64,000 bases of DNA from Chitinophaga vietnamensis (GTDB taxonomy: Bacteria > Bacteroidota > Bacteroidia > Chitinophagales > Chitinophagaceae). Shown piece by piece: positions 17,692 to 26,243 of this stretch. The notes below the pieces were generated by a model, which did no database searches, was not told the origin of the DNA, and worked only from the letters and a program-made list of their open reading frames with translations. Position 1 is the first letter of the stretch. Every line of letters starts with the position of its first letter. The translations under genes and the position numbers were made by a program. The stretch lies in NCBI RefSeq assembly GCF_902167635.1, contig NZ_CABHMS010000004.1, positions 620,001-684,000 on the forward strand. Direction: 5' to 3'.

Positions 17692-18042
17692 ATGAAAAAA
17701 CTTTTATCATTTCTAGCGGCAGCATTACTGATATGTTTCGCCATGTTCTTTCTTTTTAATGTAAAGCATGCAGATGCATCAAAAAGAAGAGTCTATAACA
17801 TTTTCTATTGTTTGAAGACCGCAGGGGGAAACTATACCTATTCTTCAACCCCGCCAGGTTTCCCTATTGCGTGCCATGCAAATAATGCGAATACGAGTTG
17901 TCAGATTGAAACAAATATTTCGCTTTCTACTTTGAATTCAAGTTATGCGGCAACATTTCCGGTTGATAACTCTGCATACAAGCCTGATACTGATCCAAGT
18001 TGGACGAAATGGATAGGCGGCATTTATGAAATCTATCAATAG
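17692..18042 (+). CDS. Small secreted protein with three cysteines, unknown function
   Basis: 116 residues from ATG 17692 (MKKLLSFLAAALLICFAMFF opens a typical signal peptide; an in-frame ATG seven codons earlier only adds MQTKFKF). Cleavage is likely after KHADA near residue 29. The mature part of about 85 residues has Cys40, Cys61 and Cys70, is rich in Ser/Thr/Asn/Tyr, and ends WIGGIYEIYQ. It recalls the many small Bacteroidota secreted peptides of unassigned DUF type, but I do not recognise a family. It is divergent from the barrel gene, and a strong terminator follows 25 nt after the stop. Low GC like its partner. Confidence 0.75.
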   Translation: MKKLLSFLAAALLICFAMFFLFNVKHADASKRRVYNIFYCLKTAGGNYTYSSTPPGFPIACHANNANTSCQIETNISLSTLNSSYAATFPVDNSAYKPDTDPSWTKWIGGIYEIYQ

Positions 18043-18067
18043 ACACAGTACATTTATTTACTAATGG

Positions 18068-18100
18068 AAAGAGCCACATCTTTGATAGTGGCTCTTTTTT
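18068..18100 (+). terminator. Rho-independent terminator
   Basis: AAAGAGCCAC / GTGGCTCTTT stem (18068-18077 with 18088-18097), ten-base loop, then T run. Ends the small secreted protein gene. Confidence 0.92.
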
Positions 18101-18147
18101 CGGGTAATTCGTTGAATCTGTTTTAACAACTGAAATTTCGATTGGGA

Positions 18148-18353
18148 ATGTTTGAGCTTACTGATAGTCAAAATTTTATCCCTCCTGTAAGCTTACCTGT
18201 ATATGTTTTTTCTCTTGATAACAGGAACCGTCTAAAAAATTACAAGGCATCTTGTAGTATCTTAACAGCATAGATCAAGGTGATATACTGTCTGTTTCAA
18301 GTAAAGAAAAAGTACAAATTAAATTTGTTGAAAAAACGGTAAAATTAAAATAA
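18148..18353 (+). pseudogene. Possible degraded coding remnant
   Basis: In the gene-free stretch 18101-18461, one frame reads MFELTDSQNFIPPVSLPVYV FSLDNRNRLKNYKASCSILTA-stop (18148-18273). A second frame immediately continues SIDQGDILSVSSKEKVQIKF VEKTVKLK-stop (to 18353). The two read like one protein broken by a frameshift. No family recognised and no start signals seen. Could be chance in AT-rich DNA. Confidence 0.25.
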
Positions 18354-18424
18354 TGTCAGATGTCACCTGCTATCAGGAGAAAGAAGCCTAAGAATAAGTA
18401 CTATGTCAAAAGTTCGCAAAAATC

Positions 18425-18504
18425 TCCACAAATCCTTATTAATCCTGTAAAAAAATCCTGCTAATCCTTTCAATCATTAAATCCTGAGCCAAACAACCTT
18501 CGCG
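18425..18504. repeat. Right copy of the 43-nt inverted repeat with further arm sequence (family A)
   Basis: 18462-18504 is the exact reverse complement of 14736-14778 and ends one base before the phosphatase stop codon. Inward (18425-18461) it keeps the further family A arm (AATCCTTATTAATCCTG, AAAAAATCCTG), which the left copy has lost after 14778. Confidence 0.9.
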
Positions 18505-19086
18505 TTATTCCTCCAGATGTAACACGCAATTATACAGCTCGCAGCTCCATTGCATGCCGTCATATTGCAGTTCGGTGATGGCGGTATTTTTAAGGGCTAT
18601 CTGGTGAGGGGCTTCGGGCACGAGGTAGGCGATGGTTTGCCGGATAAAGCTGCCGTGGCTCACGATGAGAATGTTTTTGCCGGGGTAGTTGGCAACGAGG
18701 TCGGACATGAATGCTGCGCCGCGGGCTACTACGGCGGCATTGCTTTCTGCGCCTAGGTTGAGTTGGCGCCATTGCGGGCCCCAGCGGCGGATACGTTCTT
18801 CTTCGGTGGTGCCTTCTGCTTCGCCGCCGCCAGCTTCGCCGAGGCGGCCATCTTCGAGTACTACGGGCAGCTCCAGCTCTTTGGTGATGATGGCCGCCGT
18901 TTCTTTTGCACGCAGCAGATGACTGCTCCAGATCATATCCCAATGTTCGTCCGCGAGGCGACGCGCCAGCTTGCGGGCTTGCTCCCTTCCTTCTTCATCT
19001 AATGGTATATCTGAATGCCCTTGCAGGCGGCCGGCCTTATTCCAGGCTGTTGTTCCATGACGGATAATAACGATGCGCGTAATCAT
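18505..19086 (-). CDS. Histidine phosphatase family protein (phosphoglycerate-mutase-like)
   Basis: 193 residues from ATG 19086 (a GTG two codons upstream is possible). The RHG phosphate pocket is at residues 9-11 (MITRIVIIRHGTTAWNKAGR), followed by LQGHSDIPLDEEGREQA and the second histidine in ILIVSHGSFIRQTIAYLVPE. This is the core of cobC/gpmB-like phosphatases. Substrate cannot be assigned. Single gene; its stop codon abuts the right repeat arm. Confidence 0.9.
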   Translation of the reverse strand: MITRIVIIRHGTTAWNKAGRLQGHSDIPLDEEGREQARKLARRLADEHWDMIWSSHLLRAKETAAIITKELELPVVLEDGRLGEAGGGEAEGTTEEERIRRWGPQWRQLNLGAESNAAVVARGAAFMSDLVANYPGKNILIVSHGSFIRQTIAYLVPEAPHQIALKNTAITELQYDGMQWSCELYNCVLHLEE

Positions 19087-19182
19087 GGTCACAAAGATAT
19101 AAAATTCAGGCAGGGTTCATAAAGTACTGTATTTATACCGGCGGCGAGTATATTTCAGTTAAGCGATGTATATTAGAAATAA

Positions 19183-19190
19183 TAAATTTG
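19183..19190 (+). promoter_or_regulatory. Candidate -7 box (TAAATTTG) for the terpene synthase gene
   Basis: TAAATTTG fits TAnnTTTG. It would give a leader of about 120 nt before ATG 19317; no good -33 element is visible. Confidence 0.35.
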
Positions 19191-19316
19191 TCCAATTTAG
19201 CTTTTTTTCATCCAGTGTGAATACTTTCCCGGACCATTAATGATGCCAACTCTCCCAAGGGGTAAAGCCTTCCATTTATTATTTAATCAATCAATTCTTA
19301 CTAAAAAATCACATCC

Positions 19317-20450
19317 ATGAAGCGAGATGTAAAAATGGCTACACGCGCCATATTGCAAAGCGTGCAACAGCAATATCATGCATTGCTGATGCAGGGGAAC
19401 ACTATTTTCTCCCTGGAACAGCTGTTCGACAGCGACCAATTTGCTATCCGTGAATTCTGCCGCTCCTTTCGGCCACATGCCCACGCACCTGCGCTGGCAC
19501 AGGCGGCAAGGGCTTTCGGAGAGCAACACGGTATCTGGCTGGAAACAGCTGAACATTATATCACCTGCGCCATCTTTCTTTTCACATCTGCCGACACGGC
19601 GCGCATGATGGCGATCGTCGAAAACCTGGCAGTGGATTATTATTTGAATGATACGATGGGCAGGGAAGTATTTGGAAGATTGTCGTCCGGCCAACAACGG
19701 CATGCTAGCATGATCATCGACAGGATGGGGAACATCGATGTTGTTCAGGACGATATTACTGCCCCGCATCCGGTGGAAATTGCCAACAGGCAGGTATTGC
19801 AGTTCATGAAAGAAACTTCTCCGGAAGCATGGTTTGATCAGTTCCTGGAACTTTACTGCTACCATGTAAAGGTAACCCATCGCAATTGCAACGCGACAGA
19901 AATGGGGCGTATCCCGTCGGTGGCGGAATATGTAGATAGTCGTTGCCATATGGCCGGCATGCATCATGTGATCAGTTTGCTGGAATACAGTGATGGCGCA
20001 TTTCTGGACCATGCATGGCTGGAAGCAATGGGCATCATGCAGCCACTTAAAAGGCTGCAATATGTTACGGCTGCTATCGGTGGTTTGATGAACGACCTTT
20101 TCTCATTTGAGAAAGAAGTGATCGATAACGGGGCCGATGCGAATCTCGTCATGGTGCTGGCATTGAACCACCCCGCGCTCACATTGGAGGAGGTGCTGCT
20201 CAAGGCATGTCAACAGGTAAATGGTTTATTAGTCGAATTTCAATGTTTGTATAATGAGGTGATGTCTACATGCCAGGCAGCAGTTGCTGAACACGTGATA
20301 CCCGCGGCCAGTCTTCACAAACACCTGGAGGGCCTGGAGCGTTGTGTGCAGGCCAGTTGGGTATGGCAGGTACATACAGCCCGTTATAAGAGGGCGCACT
20401 CCATTTGGGAAGAGACGCAGCTGCAGGATGTGATGGCCAGGGCGGTGTAA
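19317..20450 (+). CDS. Class I terpene synthase
   Basis: 377 residues, the usual length for bacterial class I terpene cyclases. Seen: the Mg-binding NSE triad as NDLFSFEKE (Asn259, Ser263, Glu267), the pyrophosphate sensor Arg209 in EYVDSRCHMAG about 50 residues upstream, and the C-terminal Arg-Tyr pair (Arg356-Tyr357 in TARYKRAH). The first Asp-rich motif is degenerate: VDYYLNDTMG (Asp107, Asp112) in place of DDxx(x)D/E. The fold and remaining residues support a sesqui- or diterpene cyclase; the product cannot be predicted. No prenyltransferase or P450 gene is nearby, so it draws on a chromosomally encoded isoprenyl diphosphate supply. Possible start also at Met7. Confidence 0.85.
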   Translation: MKRDVKMATRAILQSVQQQYHALLMQGNTIFSLEQLFDSDQFAIREFCRSFRPHAHAPALAQAARAFGEQHGIWLETAEHYITCAIFLFTSADTARMMAIVENLAVDYYLNDTMGREVFGRLSSGQQRHASMIIDRMGNIDVVQDDITAPHPVEIANRQVLQFMKETSPEAWFDQFLELYCYHVKVTHRNCNATEMGRIPSVAEYVDSRCHMAGMHHVISLLEYSDGAFLDHAWLEAMGIMQPLKRLQYVTAAIGGLMNDLFSFEKEVIDNGADANLVMVLALNHPALTLEEVLLKACQQVNGLLVEFQCLYNEVMSTCQAAVAEHVIPAASLHKHLEGLERCVQASWVWQVHTARYKRAHSIWEETQLQDVMARAV

Positions 20451-20464
20451 TCTTTCAGGTAGAT

Positions 20465-22192
20465 CTATTCCTGTAATTCTCCGTCGGTGTGATGCAAATG
20501 TTTGTTGAGCAGGCCTTGTAATGCCTTGAAGTGAATGGGTTTTTGAATGATAGCATCGGCTCCTGCCGAGAGTAGCAATTGTTGGGATTCGCTGAATGCG
20601 TCGCCAGTAGCGACGATTACAGGAATATTTCTGTTGAGCGGGTGCTGTTTTAATACATTGAGTGTGCTGATGCCGTCCATCTCTTCCATGTGGTAGTCCA
20701 TGATAATGATATCCGGTGTTTTTTTCCTGACCTCATCCAGCACTTCACGGCCATTAGAAGCCAGCGACACAGAACAACCGATGCGGTGGAGGAACATGGT
20801 GAGCAGATGTGCATTCTGCTCATCATCTTCTGCCACCACTACGTGTATGTCGCTGAGGTCGGGCAGTTGCTCGTCTGTTTCCACGGTTTGTACATCAGCC
20901 ATGGTAGCAGTTTTCAATGGCATCACGATATGGAAGGTGGTTTGTCCTTCGGGGGTGCTGTCGGCAGTAATATTTCCCCCGAGAGATGCTACAATATTCT
21001 TTACGATATATAATCCGAGGCCGGTACCTTCTGTGTATTTAGTTTTATCAGTGACAAAAGGATCGAAAATGGTTTTCAGTTTACCGGGTGCAATGGGGGA
21101 GCCGTAATTGGAGAACAGCATTTCCCAGTTGTCGCCTTGTTTGCTTGCCGTTAAGGTAACGGTACTATCCTTGTGAGAATATTTAATCGCATTGGCGAGC
21201 AGGTTGGTAACGATCTGGTTCAATTTTAAGGAATCTGCAATGATCGCGTCCGGCATTTCATTAACCAGCAGTTTCAGTTTAATATTCCTGAAACGTGCGA
21301 TCATCTTGTTCACTTCAATTATTTTGGAGAGAAAAGTTCTTATCTCAAATGTTTCTTCGGAAGTAACATTCATTTTGCCTGACTCGATCTGCGACATATC
21401 CAGTACATTATTGATGATGTTGCGGCTGTTGTTGGTGGCCATCATCAGCTGATCTACCAGATTCGACACACTTTTCAACTGTTCATTCAATTTTACTTCT
21501 CTCTTCAAGAGCTGTGCGGCTGCATAGATGGCATTCAGCGGTGTGCGCAGCTCATGGGTTACCTGGTATATGAACATCTTTTTGAAATGGTTGGCTTTGT
21601 GCATCGCATCATTGCTGCGAACATAAGGTCTGCCCACGATAATGATCAGGAGTAAAACACCCATCACTGAAAGGGCCTTGAAGATAACGGTATAATTACG
21701 GCTCAATGCTATCGATTCAACAAACTGGTAGTAATAGTTTGCTTCCAGTAGCACGAGTATCGCGAGCGCAGAGGCGATACAGATAAATCTTATTTTTTCA
21801 TCTTTAAATATCAGGAATGTGATCAGGAAGAGAAAGATGATCATGGCTTGCAACTCGATCATGTTGCCGAGCAGTAAACCGAAATACACAGATGCTAAAC
21901 ATTGTGTGAAGTATGTTATCAGAGCGGCTGCATTGTATTTCCTGTTCCTGTTGAGAAAGATGGAAGAAGCGGCCATGCATGCTTCTATGGAGGCAGGTAT
22001 CAGGATAGATAACTGTCTCGACAAAGAATAATAAATGGCGCCAACCACCGTGATCAGTATGGTTAATGTCATACTGAGGATGTTGACAAGCCTGATTCTT
22101 TTTACCAGTTCGTCATCTACCAGGCCTTCTGTACCGGAGGTGATAACATCGTTGAAAAAATTGCTGATCCTGTCTTTAATAGTCATAGTCAT
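20465..22192 (-). CDS. Hybrid sensor histidine kinase/response regulator
   Basis: 575 residues from ATG 22192 (a further ATG lies two codons inside; a TTG is upstream). The N-terminus holds about six hydrophobic helices (about 35-195) forming a membrane sensor with little periplasmic sequence. Then HisKA with YQVTHELRTPLNAIYAAAQL, HATPase (NLLANAIKYSH, GTGLGLYIVKNIVASLGG), and a C-terminal receiver with acidic AEDDEQNAH and phospho-acceptor Asp in DIIIMDYHMEEMDGIS. No DNA-binding output domain, so it must phosphorylate another partner. It converges on the terpene synthase gene with a 14-bp gap; a functional link is not shown. Confidence 0.92.
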   Translation of the reverse strand: MTMTIKDRISNFFNDVITSGTEGLVDDELVKRIRLVNILSMTLTILITVVGAIYYSLSRQLSILIPASIEACMAASSIFLNRNRKYNAAALITYFTQCLASVYFGLLLGNMIELQAMIIFLFLITFLIFKDEKIRFICIASALAILVLLEANYYYQFVESIALSRNYTVIFKALSVMGVLLLIIIVGRPYVRSNDAMHKANHFKKMFIYQVTHELRTPLNAIYAAAQLLKREVKLNEQLKSVSNLVDQLMMATNNSRNIINNVLDMSQIESGKMNVTSEETFEIRTFLSKIIEVNKMIARFRNIKLKLLVNEMPDAIIADSLKLNQIVTNLLANAIKYSHKDSTVTLTASKQGDNWEMLFSNYGSPIAPGKLKTIFDPFVTDKTKYTEGTGLGLYIVKNIVASLGGNITADSTPEGQTTFHIVMPLKTATMADVQTVETDEQLPDLSDIHVVVAEDDEQNAHLLTMFLHRIGCSVSLASNGREVLDEVRKKTPDIIIMDYHMEEMDGISTLNVLKQHPLNRNIPVIVATGDAFSESQQLLLSAGADAIIQKPIHFKALQGLLNKHLHHTDGELQE

Positions 22193-22515
22193 AGTAAGCA
22201 AAAAGGGTTTTTTGCGCAGTTGCGTTCAGGTGTGAGCAGTAGTGAACGTTTTCCTGAAGGGTCCCGCTGATTTTCCGGTCAAAATGGTTATATGGGTAAA
22301 CTCTATTCTTCTTAATGGTCATTCAATACAGGTGCGTGAAATTCCATTGCGCTGTGTAACGTTGCTTGTCAAGCCCGGCCTCCGCCCGGGAGAACGGCCT
22401 TCTTTCAAAGTTATAGTTTTTCTCAGAAAAGAAAAATAATTCTGCCACCGTTCTCCGGAACGCTGTGTGCAGCAATAATTCCTTAAATTTAGTGGGACCA
22501 AAAAAAGATCAAGCT
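22193..22515. other. 323-bp divergent intergenic region with a spaced inverted repeat
   Basis: No gene seen. CCGGGAGAACGG (22386-22397) and CCGTTCTCCGG (22448-22458) form a near-perfect inverted repeat 50 nt apart, and CCCGG-CCGGG makes a small hairpin near 22374-22390. TAAATTTA at 22484-22491 may be the -7 box of the aldolase gene, 24 nt before its ATG. Confidence 0.5.
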
Positions 22516-23589
22516 ATGTTATCTACTGACAAGATCAGCGCTTTACTGGGGCAGGAGAGCGATAAACTACTGCAACATACCAGTACCACCATCTCTAAAG
22601 ATATGCTGCATCTTCCCGGGCCCCATACGGTGAATGCCATCTATGGTAATTCCAGCCGTAATCCGCAAGTGCTGCGCAGCCTGGGTCAGCTCTTCGGCAG
22701 CGGGCGACTGGCACATACCGGTTACATGTCCATCCTGCCGGTAGACCAGGGCGTAGAACACAGTGCCGGCGCATCTTTCGCCAAGAACCCTGCTTATTTC
22801 GATCCGGAAAATATCGTGAAGCTCGCCATCGAAGGCGGTTGTAATGCGGTCGCTTCTACCTTCGGCGTGTTGGCGGCGGTATCACGGAAATATGCACACC
22901 GCATTCCTTTTATCGTCAAGATCAATCATAACGAATTACTTACCTATCCTAACAAAGCGGATCAGGTGATGTATGGCACCGTACAGGAAGCATGGAACCT
23001 CGGCGCCGCCGCCGTAGGCGCTACCATTTACTTCGGCTCCGAAAATGCCGACCGCCAGCTGGTAGAAGTATCTCAGGCCTTCGAGCTGGCACATGAGCTG
23101 GGGATGGCCACCGTCCTTTGGTGCTACCTCCGCAACGACGCCTTCAAAAAAGATGTGGACTACCACCTCTCCGCCGACCTCACCGGACAAGCCAACCACC
23201 TCGGCGTAACCATACAGGCCGATATCATCAAACAGAAACTGCCCGAAGTGAATGGCGGCTACAAAGCTCTCAACACCGGCAGCTCCTCTTATGGCAAGCT
23301 GGATGAACGCATCTACACACAACTCACTTCCGATAACCCCATCGACCTTTGCCGCTACCAGGTCGCCAACTGCTACATGGGACGCATGGGCCTTATCAAC
23401 TCTGGTGGCGCCTCACAAGGCGATGCCGACCTCGCCGACGCGGTACGCTCCGCCGTCATCAACAAACGCGCTGGCGGCGCCGGCCTCATCTCCGGCCGCA
23501 AAGCCTTCCAGCGCCCCATGCCCGACGGCATAGCACTGCTGAACGCCATACAGGACGTGTATTTGAACGCAGAGGTAACCATCGCATAG
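22516..23589 (+). CDS. fbaB: Class I fructose-bisphosphate aldolase (DhnA/FbaB type)
   Basis: 357 residues from ATG 22516; the longer GTG-started frame adds non-conserved residues. Sequence follows the DhnA-type class I aldolase: [20 protein letters not shown], the Lys-containing strand [35 protein letters not shown], and the C-terminal phosphate-binding [20 protein letters not shown] and [14 protein letters not shown]. It cleaves or forms fructose-1,6-bisphosphate in glycolysis/gluconeogenesis using a Schiff-base lysine. Cytoplasmic, single gene, ended by the large palindrome at 23589-23823. Confidence 0.93.
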   Translation: MLSTDKISALLGQESDKLLQHTSTTISKDMLHLPGPHTVNAIYGNSSRNPQVLRSLGQLFGSGRLAHTGYMSILPVDQGVEHSAGASFAKNPAYFDPENIVKLAIEGGCNAVASTFGVLAAVSRKYAHRIPFIVKINHNELLTYPNKADQVMYGTVQEAWNLGAAAVGATIYFGSENADRQLVEVSQAFELAHELGMATVLWCYLRNDAFKKDVDYHLSADLTGQANHLGVTIQADIIKQKLPEVNGGYKALNTGSSSYGKLDERIYTQLTSDNPIDLCRYQVANCYMGRMGLINSGGASQGDADLADAVRSAVINKRAGGAGLISGRKAFQRPMPDGIALLNAIQDVYLNAEVTIA

Positions 23590-23823
23590 GTTGTTTGGCT
23601 CAGGATTAAAGGATTGGAAGGATTACCAGGATTTTTTTTTCAGGATTAATAAAGATGAAAGAAGATTGGTGAGAAGATCAACGAGGTTCCAGCCCTTGAA
23701 GCGCTTTGAGCGCTTCAAGGGCTATCGTCGCGAAGATCTTCTCACCAATCTTCTTTCATCTTTATTAATCCTGAAAAAAAAATCCTGGTAATCCTTCCAA
23801 TCCTTTAATCCTGAGCCAAACAA
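23589..23823. repeat. Long palindromic intergenic repeat, family A (type copy)
   Basis: Two arms of about 90 nt, nearly perfect reverse complements: GGTTGTTTGGCTCAGGATTA, AAGGATTGGAAGGATTACCA, GGATTTTTTTTTCAGGATTA, ATAAAGATGAAAGAAGATTG, GTGAGAAGATC. A central GCCCTTGAAGCGCT / GAGCGCTTCAAGGGC hairpin lies at about 23693-23721. AGGATT is iterated through the arm. It spans the complete gap between the convergent fbaB and proA genes and touches both stop codons. Confidence 0.93.
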
Positions 23824-25074
23824 TCACTCGCGGACCTGCCCTGCACCATACACGAACCACTTTTCAGTAACCAGCTTCTCAAGTGCGAAAGGCCCGCGGG
23901 CATGCAGCTTTTGCGTGGAGATGCCGATCTCGGCGCCGAGGCCGAAAACGCCGCCATCGGTGAAACGGGTGGAGGCATTGACGTATACGGCGGCGGCATC
24001 TACTTCATGGAGGAAGCGCTCACTCATGATCGGATCGCGGGAGATAATGGCCTCGGAATGTTTGGAGGAATGCTCGCGGATATGCTCCAGCGCTGCATCC
24101 AGACCGGGTACCACTTTGATGGAACATTGCAATGAAAGGAACTCACGCCCGAAATCTTCGGGTGCAGCGGCCTGCAGATGCGGATAGCCCGCTGATTGCA
24201 ACAGGACATAGGCTAACGGGTCCGCATATACGCCAACATCATATTTTGACAGCGAAGACGCCAGCAAGGGCAGGAAATCCTTTGCCACGGCTTCATCTAC
24301 CAGTACCGTATCCAACGCATTGCATACAGACGGACGCGATACTTTGGCATTGGTAACGATAGCAACGGCTTGTTCGAGGTTGGCAGTACGCTCTACATAG
24401 GTGTGGCAAACGCCGGCGCCGGTTTCGATCACCGGCACTTTGGAATGAGCCCGCACAAAATCAATCAGCTGCTGCGAGCCGCGCGGGATGATGATATCGA
24501 TATATTTTACGGCTGTGAGCAGCTCGCTAACGAAGGCACGGTCGGTGGGTAAAAGCTGCACTACATCCGGGTTGACGGAGAAACGCCGTAACTCCTCACG
24601 GATGATGTTAGTGAGTATAGTATTGGTATGAAAGGCATCGCTGCCGCCGCGCAACACACATACATTGCCAGAACGGATGCAGAGCGCCGCTACATCTACT
24701 GTCACATTGGGCCTCGATTCATATATCACGCCAACAACGCCAAGTGGCACCGTTTTTTTCTGTACCAGCAGGCCATTATCAAGGTGGCGCTCTGATACCA
24801 GCTGATTGGCCGGATCAGGAAGACGGGCAATATCCTGCAAACTGGCGGCCAGACCGCGTATCCGCGCGCTATTCAATAATAGCCGGTCCTTCTTGGGATC
24901 ATCATCAGGCATCTTGTCCAGGTCCAATTGATTGGCGGCCATGATGGCGGGTGCGGCATCCTGCAGGTGCTGTGCCAGTGCGCGCAGCAGCTCCTGCCGT
25001 TGCGCATCAGGTAGTTGCCGCAAGGATACAGATGAGCGCTGTGCCGCTTCCAGTAAGGGTTGTATAGTTTCCAT
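23824..25074 (-). CDS. proA: Glutamate-5-semialdehyde dehydrogenase (gamma-glutamyl phosphate reductase)
   Basis: 416 residues, normal for ProA. Features: VPLGVVGVIYESRPNVTVDV, GGSDAFHTN, PRGSQQLIDFV, and the catalytic cysteine in KVSRPSVCNALDTVLVDEA; the C-terminus FGLGAEIGISTQKLHARGPF is highly diagnostic. Second step of proline biosynthesis: NADPH-dependent reduction of glutamyl-5-phosphate. Downstream of proB with a 54-bp gap, same strand, so an operon. Ends at the family A palindrome. Confidence 0.96.
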   Translation of the reverse strand: METIQPLLEAAQRSSVSLRQLPDAQRQELLRALAQHLQDAAPAIMAANQLDLDKMPDDDPKKDRLLLNSARIRGLAASLQDIARLPDPANQLVSERHLDNGLLVQKKTVPLGVVGVIYESRPNVTVDVAALCIRSGNVCVLRGGSDAFHTNTILTNIIREELRRFSVNPDVVQLLPTDRAFVSELLTAVKYIDIIIPRGSQQLIDFVRAHSKVPVIETGAGVCHTYVERTANLEQAVAIVTNAKVSRPSVCNALDTVLVDEAVAKDFLPLLASSLSKYDVGVYADPLAYVLLQSAGYPHLQAAAPEDFGREFLSLQCSIKVVPGLDAALEHIREHSSKHSEAIISRDPIMSERFLHEVDAAAVYVNASTRFTDGGVFGLGAEIGISTQKLHARGPFALEKLVTEKWFVYGAGQVRE

Positions 25075-25128
25075 TTAAACAGAATTTATTGTTGCTGTTG
25101 TTGCGGTAGCAATAACAGCAACAGATCA

Positions 25129-26163
25129 TCACAGTAGCACGATGTCATCAGCATGCGCTACTTCCGTATTTTTCTCTTTGCGTTGCTTTTCCAGCGTTTC
25201 GGAGGAGAGCTTGGCGCGGCCTACGGCCACTACGATGTTATCTTCGTTTACAATTTCTATCACTTCACCGCATTCAAATTTCCCGATGATATTTTTTACA
25301 CCAACGGCAAGCAGGCTATGGCGGCTTTCCAGCGCTTGCTGTGCGCCGGCGTCGATCATGATGCGGCCCGTTACCAGGCTGCCGCTGGCGAGCCACTTCC
25401 TGCGGGCGGGCATGCTGCAGGGTTGTGGCAAACACAGGGTGCCGGTTTTGCCGGCGATAGCGTTAAGAAGGCCGTCGGTAGTGCGGATACCAAATATCAC
25501 CACCCGGATACCCATGCGGGTGGCCAGTCGCGCGAAGGTGAGCTTGGATACCATACCGCCCAGGCCGAGCGCTGATTTTTCTTTGTCGGCCAACGCAAGG
25601 GCATGCTGATCGATCACATCGATCTGTGGTACCACTTCACCGTTTTTGTCCAGCACGCCGGCCACGGAGGTGCTGAACAGCAGCAGCGATGCGCCGAATC
25701 CTACAGCGATCAGCGTGGCCAGTTCGTCGTTGTCGGAGAACTTCAGCTCCAGGCTGCTCACCACATCATTTTCGTTAGCGATGGGGATGATGTTGCTGGC
25801 CCACAGTTCTTCGTAGGTGCGTTTCAGTTGGAGGAACTGGTCGCGGTTAGAGAAGTGCTGGCGCTCGCAAAGGCTCTGTGCTACGGCAATGCCATAGGGT
25901 GCAAAGTAGCGGCTGTATTTGTTGAGCAGCAGGGGATTGCCGATGGCGGCTGCCGCCTTGCGCTCGCTGATGCTGCCATTGTATTCCTTCAGGAATTGCT
26001 TGCCCGCCGCCACCGCGCCGGAAGATACCAGCACAATATGATACGTGGCATGTAAGTCCGCCACCTGCCTGGCAATGCCGGCGATTACTGTTTCGTCGAG
26101 ATCGCCATTGCCCCGCGTGATGGAGGCCGTGCCAAATTTTATAACTAATATCGGTTTGGTCAA
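25129..26163 (-). CDS. proB: Glutamate 5-kinase
   Basis: 344 residues from a TTG at 26163, which puts the start directly before TKPILVIKFGTASITRGNGD, the conserved first strand of the amino-acid kinase fold. An in-frame ATG at 26214 would add 17 non-conserved residues and come within 30 bp of the divergent regulator gene. Kinase domain 1-255 (VLVSSGAVAAGK; NENDVVSSLELKFSDNDELA; GLGGMVSKLTFARLATRMGI) and a C-terminal PUA domain (about 265-340). First step of proline synthesis. Operon with proA. The start choice is the uncertain part. Confidence 0.9.
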   Translation of the reverse strand: MTKPILVIKFGTASITRGNGDLDETVIAGIARQVADLHATYHIVLVSSGAVAAGKQFLKEYNGSISERKAAAAIGNPLLLNKYSRYFAPYGIAVAQSLCERQHFSNRDQFLQLKRTYEELWASNIIPIANENDVVSSLELKFSDNDELATLIAVGFGASLLLFSTSVAGVLDKNGEVVPQIDVIDQHALALADKEKSALGLGGMVSKLTFARLATRMGIRVVIFGIRTTDGLLNAIAGKTGTLCLPQPCSMPARRKWLASGSLVTGRIMIDAGAQQALESRHSLLAVGVKNIIGKFECGEVIEIVNEDNIVVAVGRAKLSSETLEKQRKEKNTEVAHADDIVLL

Positions 26164-26243
26164 TTTTGGTAAATTTTTGGACAAAATATGAAATAAGGAG
26201 AACTTTCTCTGCATATTCAGGAGAATATCAGACCTTTGAGACC

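Noticed and set aside
20450-20465. Functional link between terpene synthase and hybrid kinase
   Set aside because: They are convergent neighbours only; nothing in sequence shows shared regulation.
23589-23823. CRISPR array
   Set aside because: The repeats are inverted arms of one palindrome, not regularly spaced direct repeats, and no cas gene is present.
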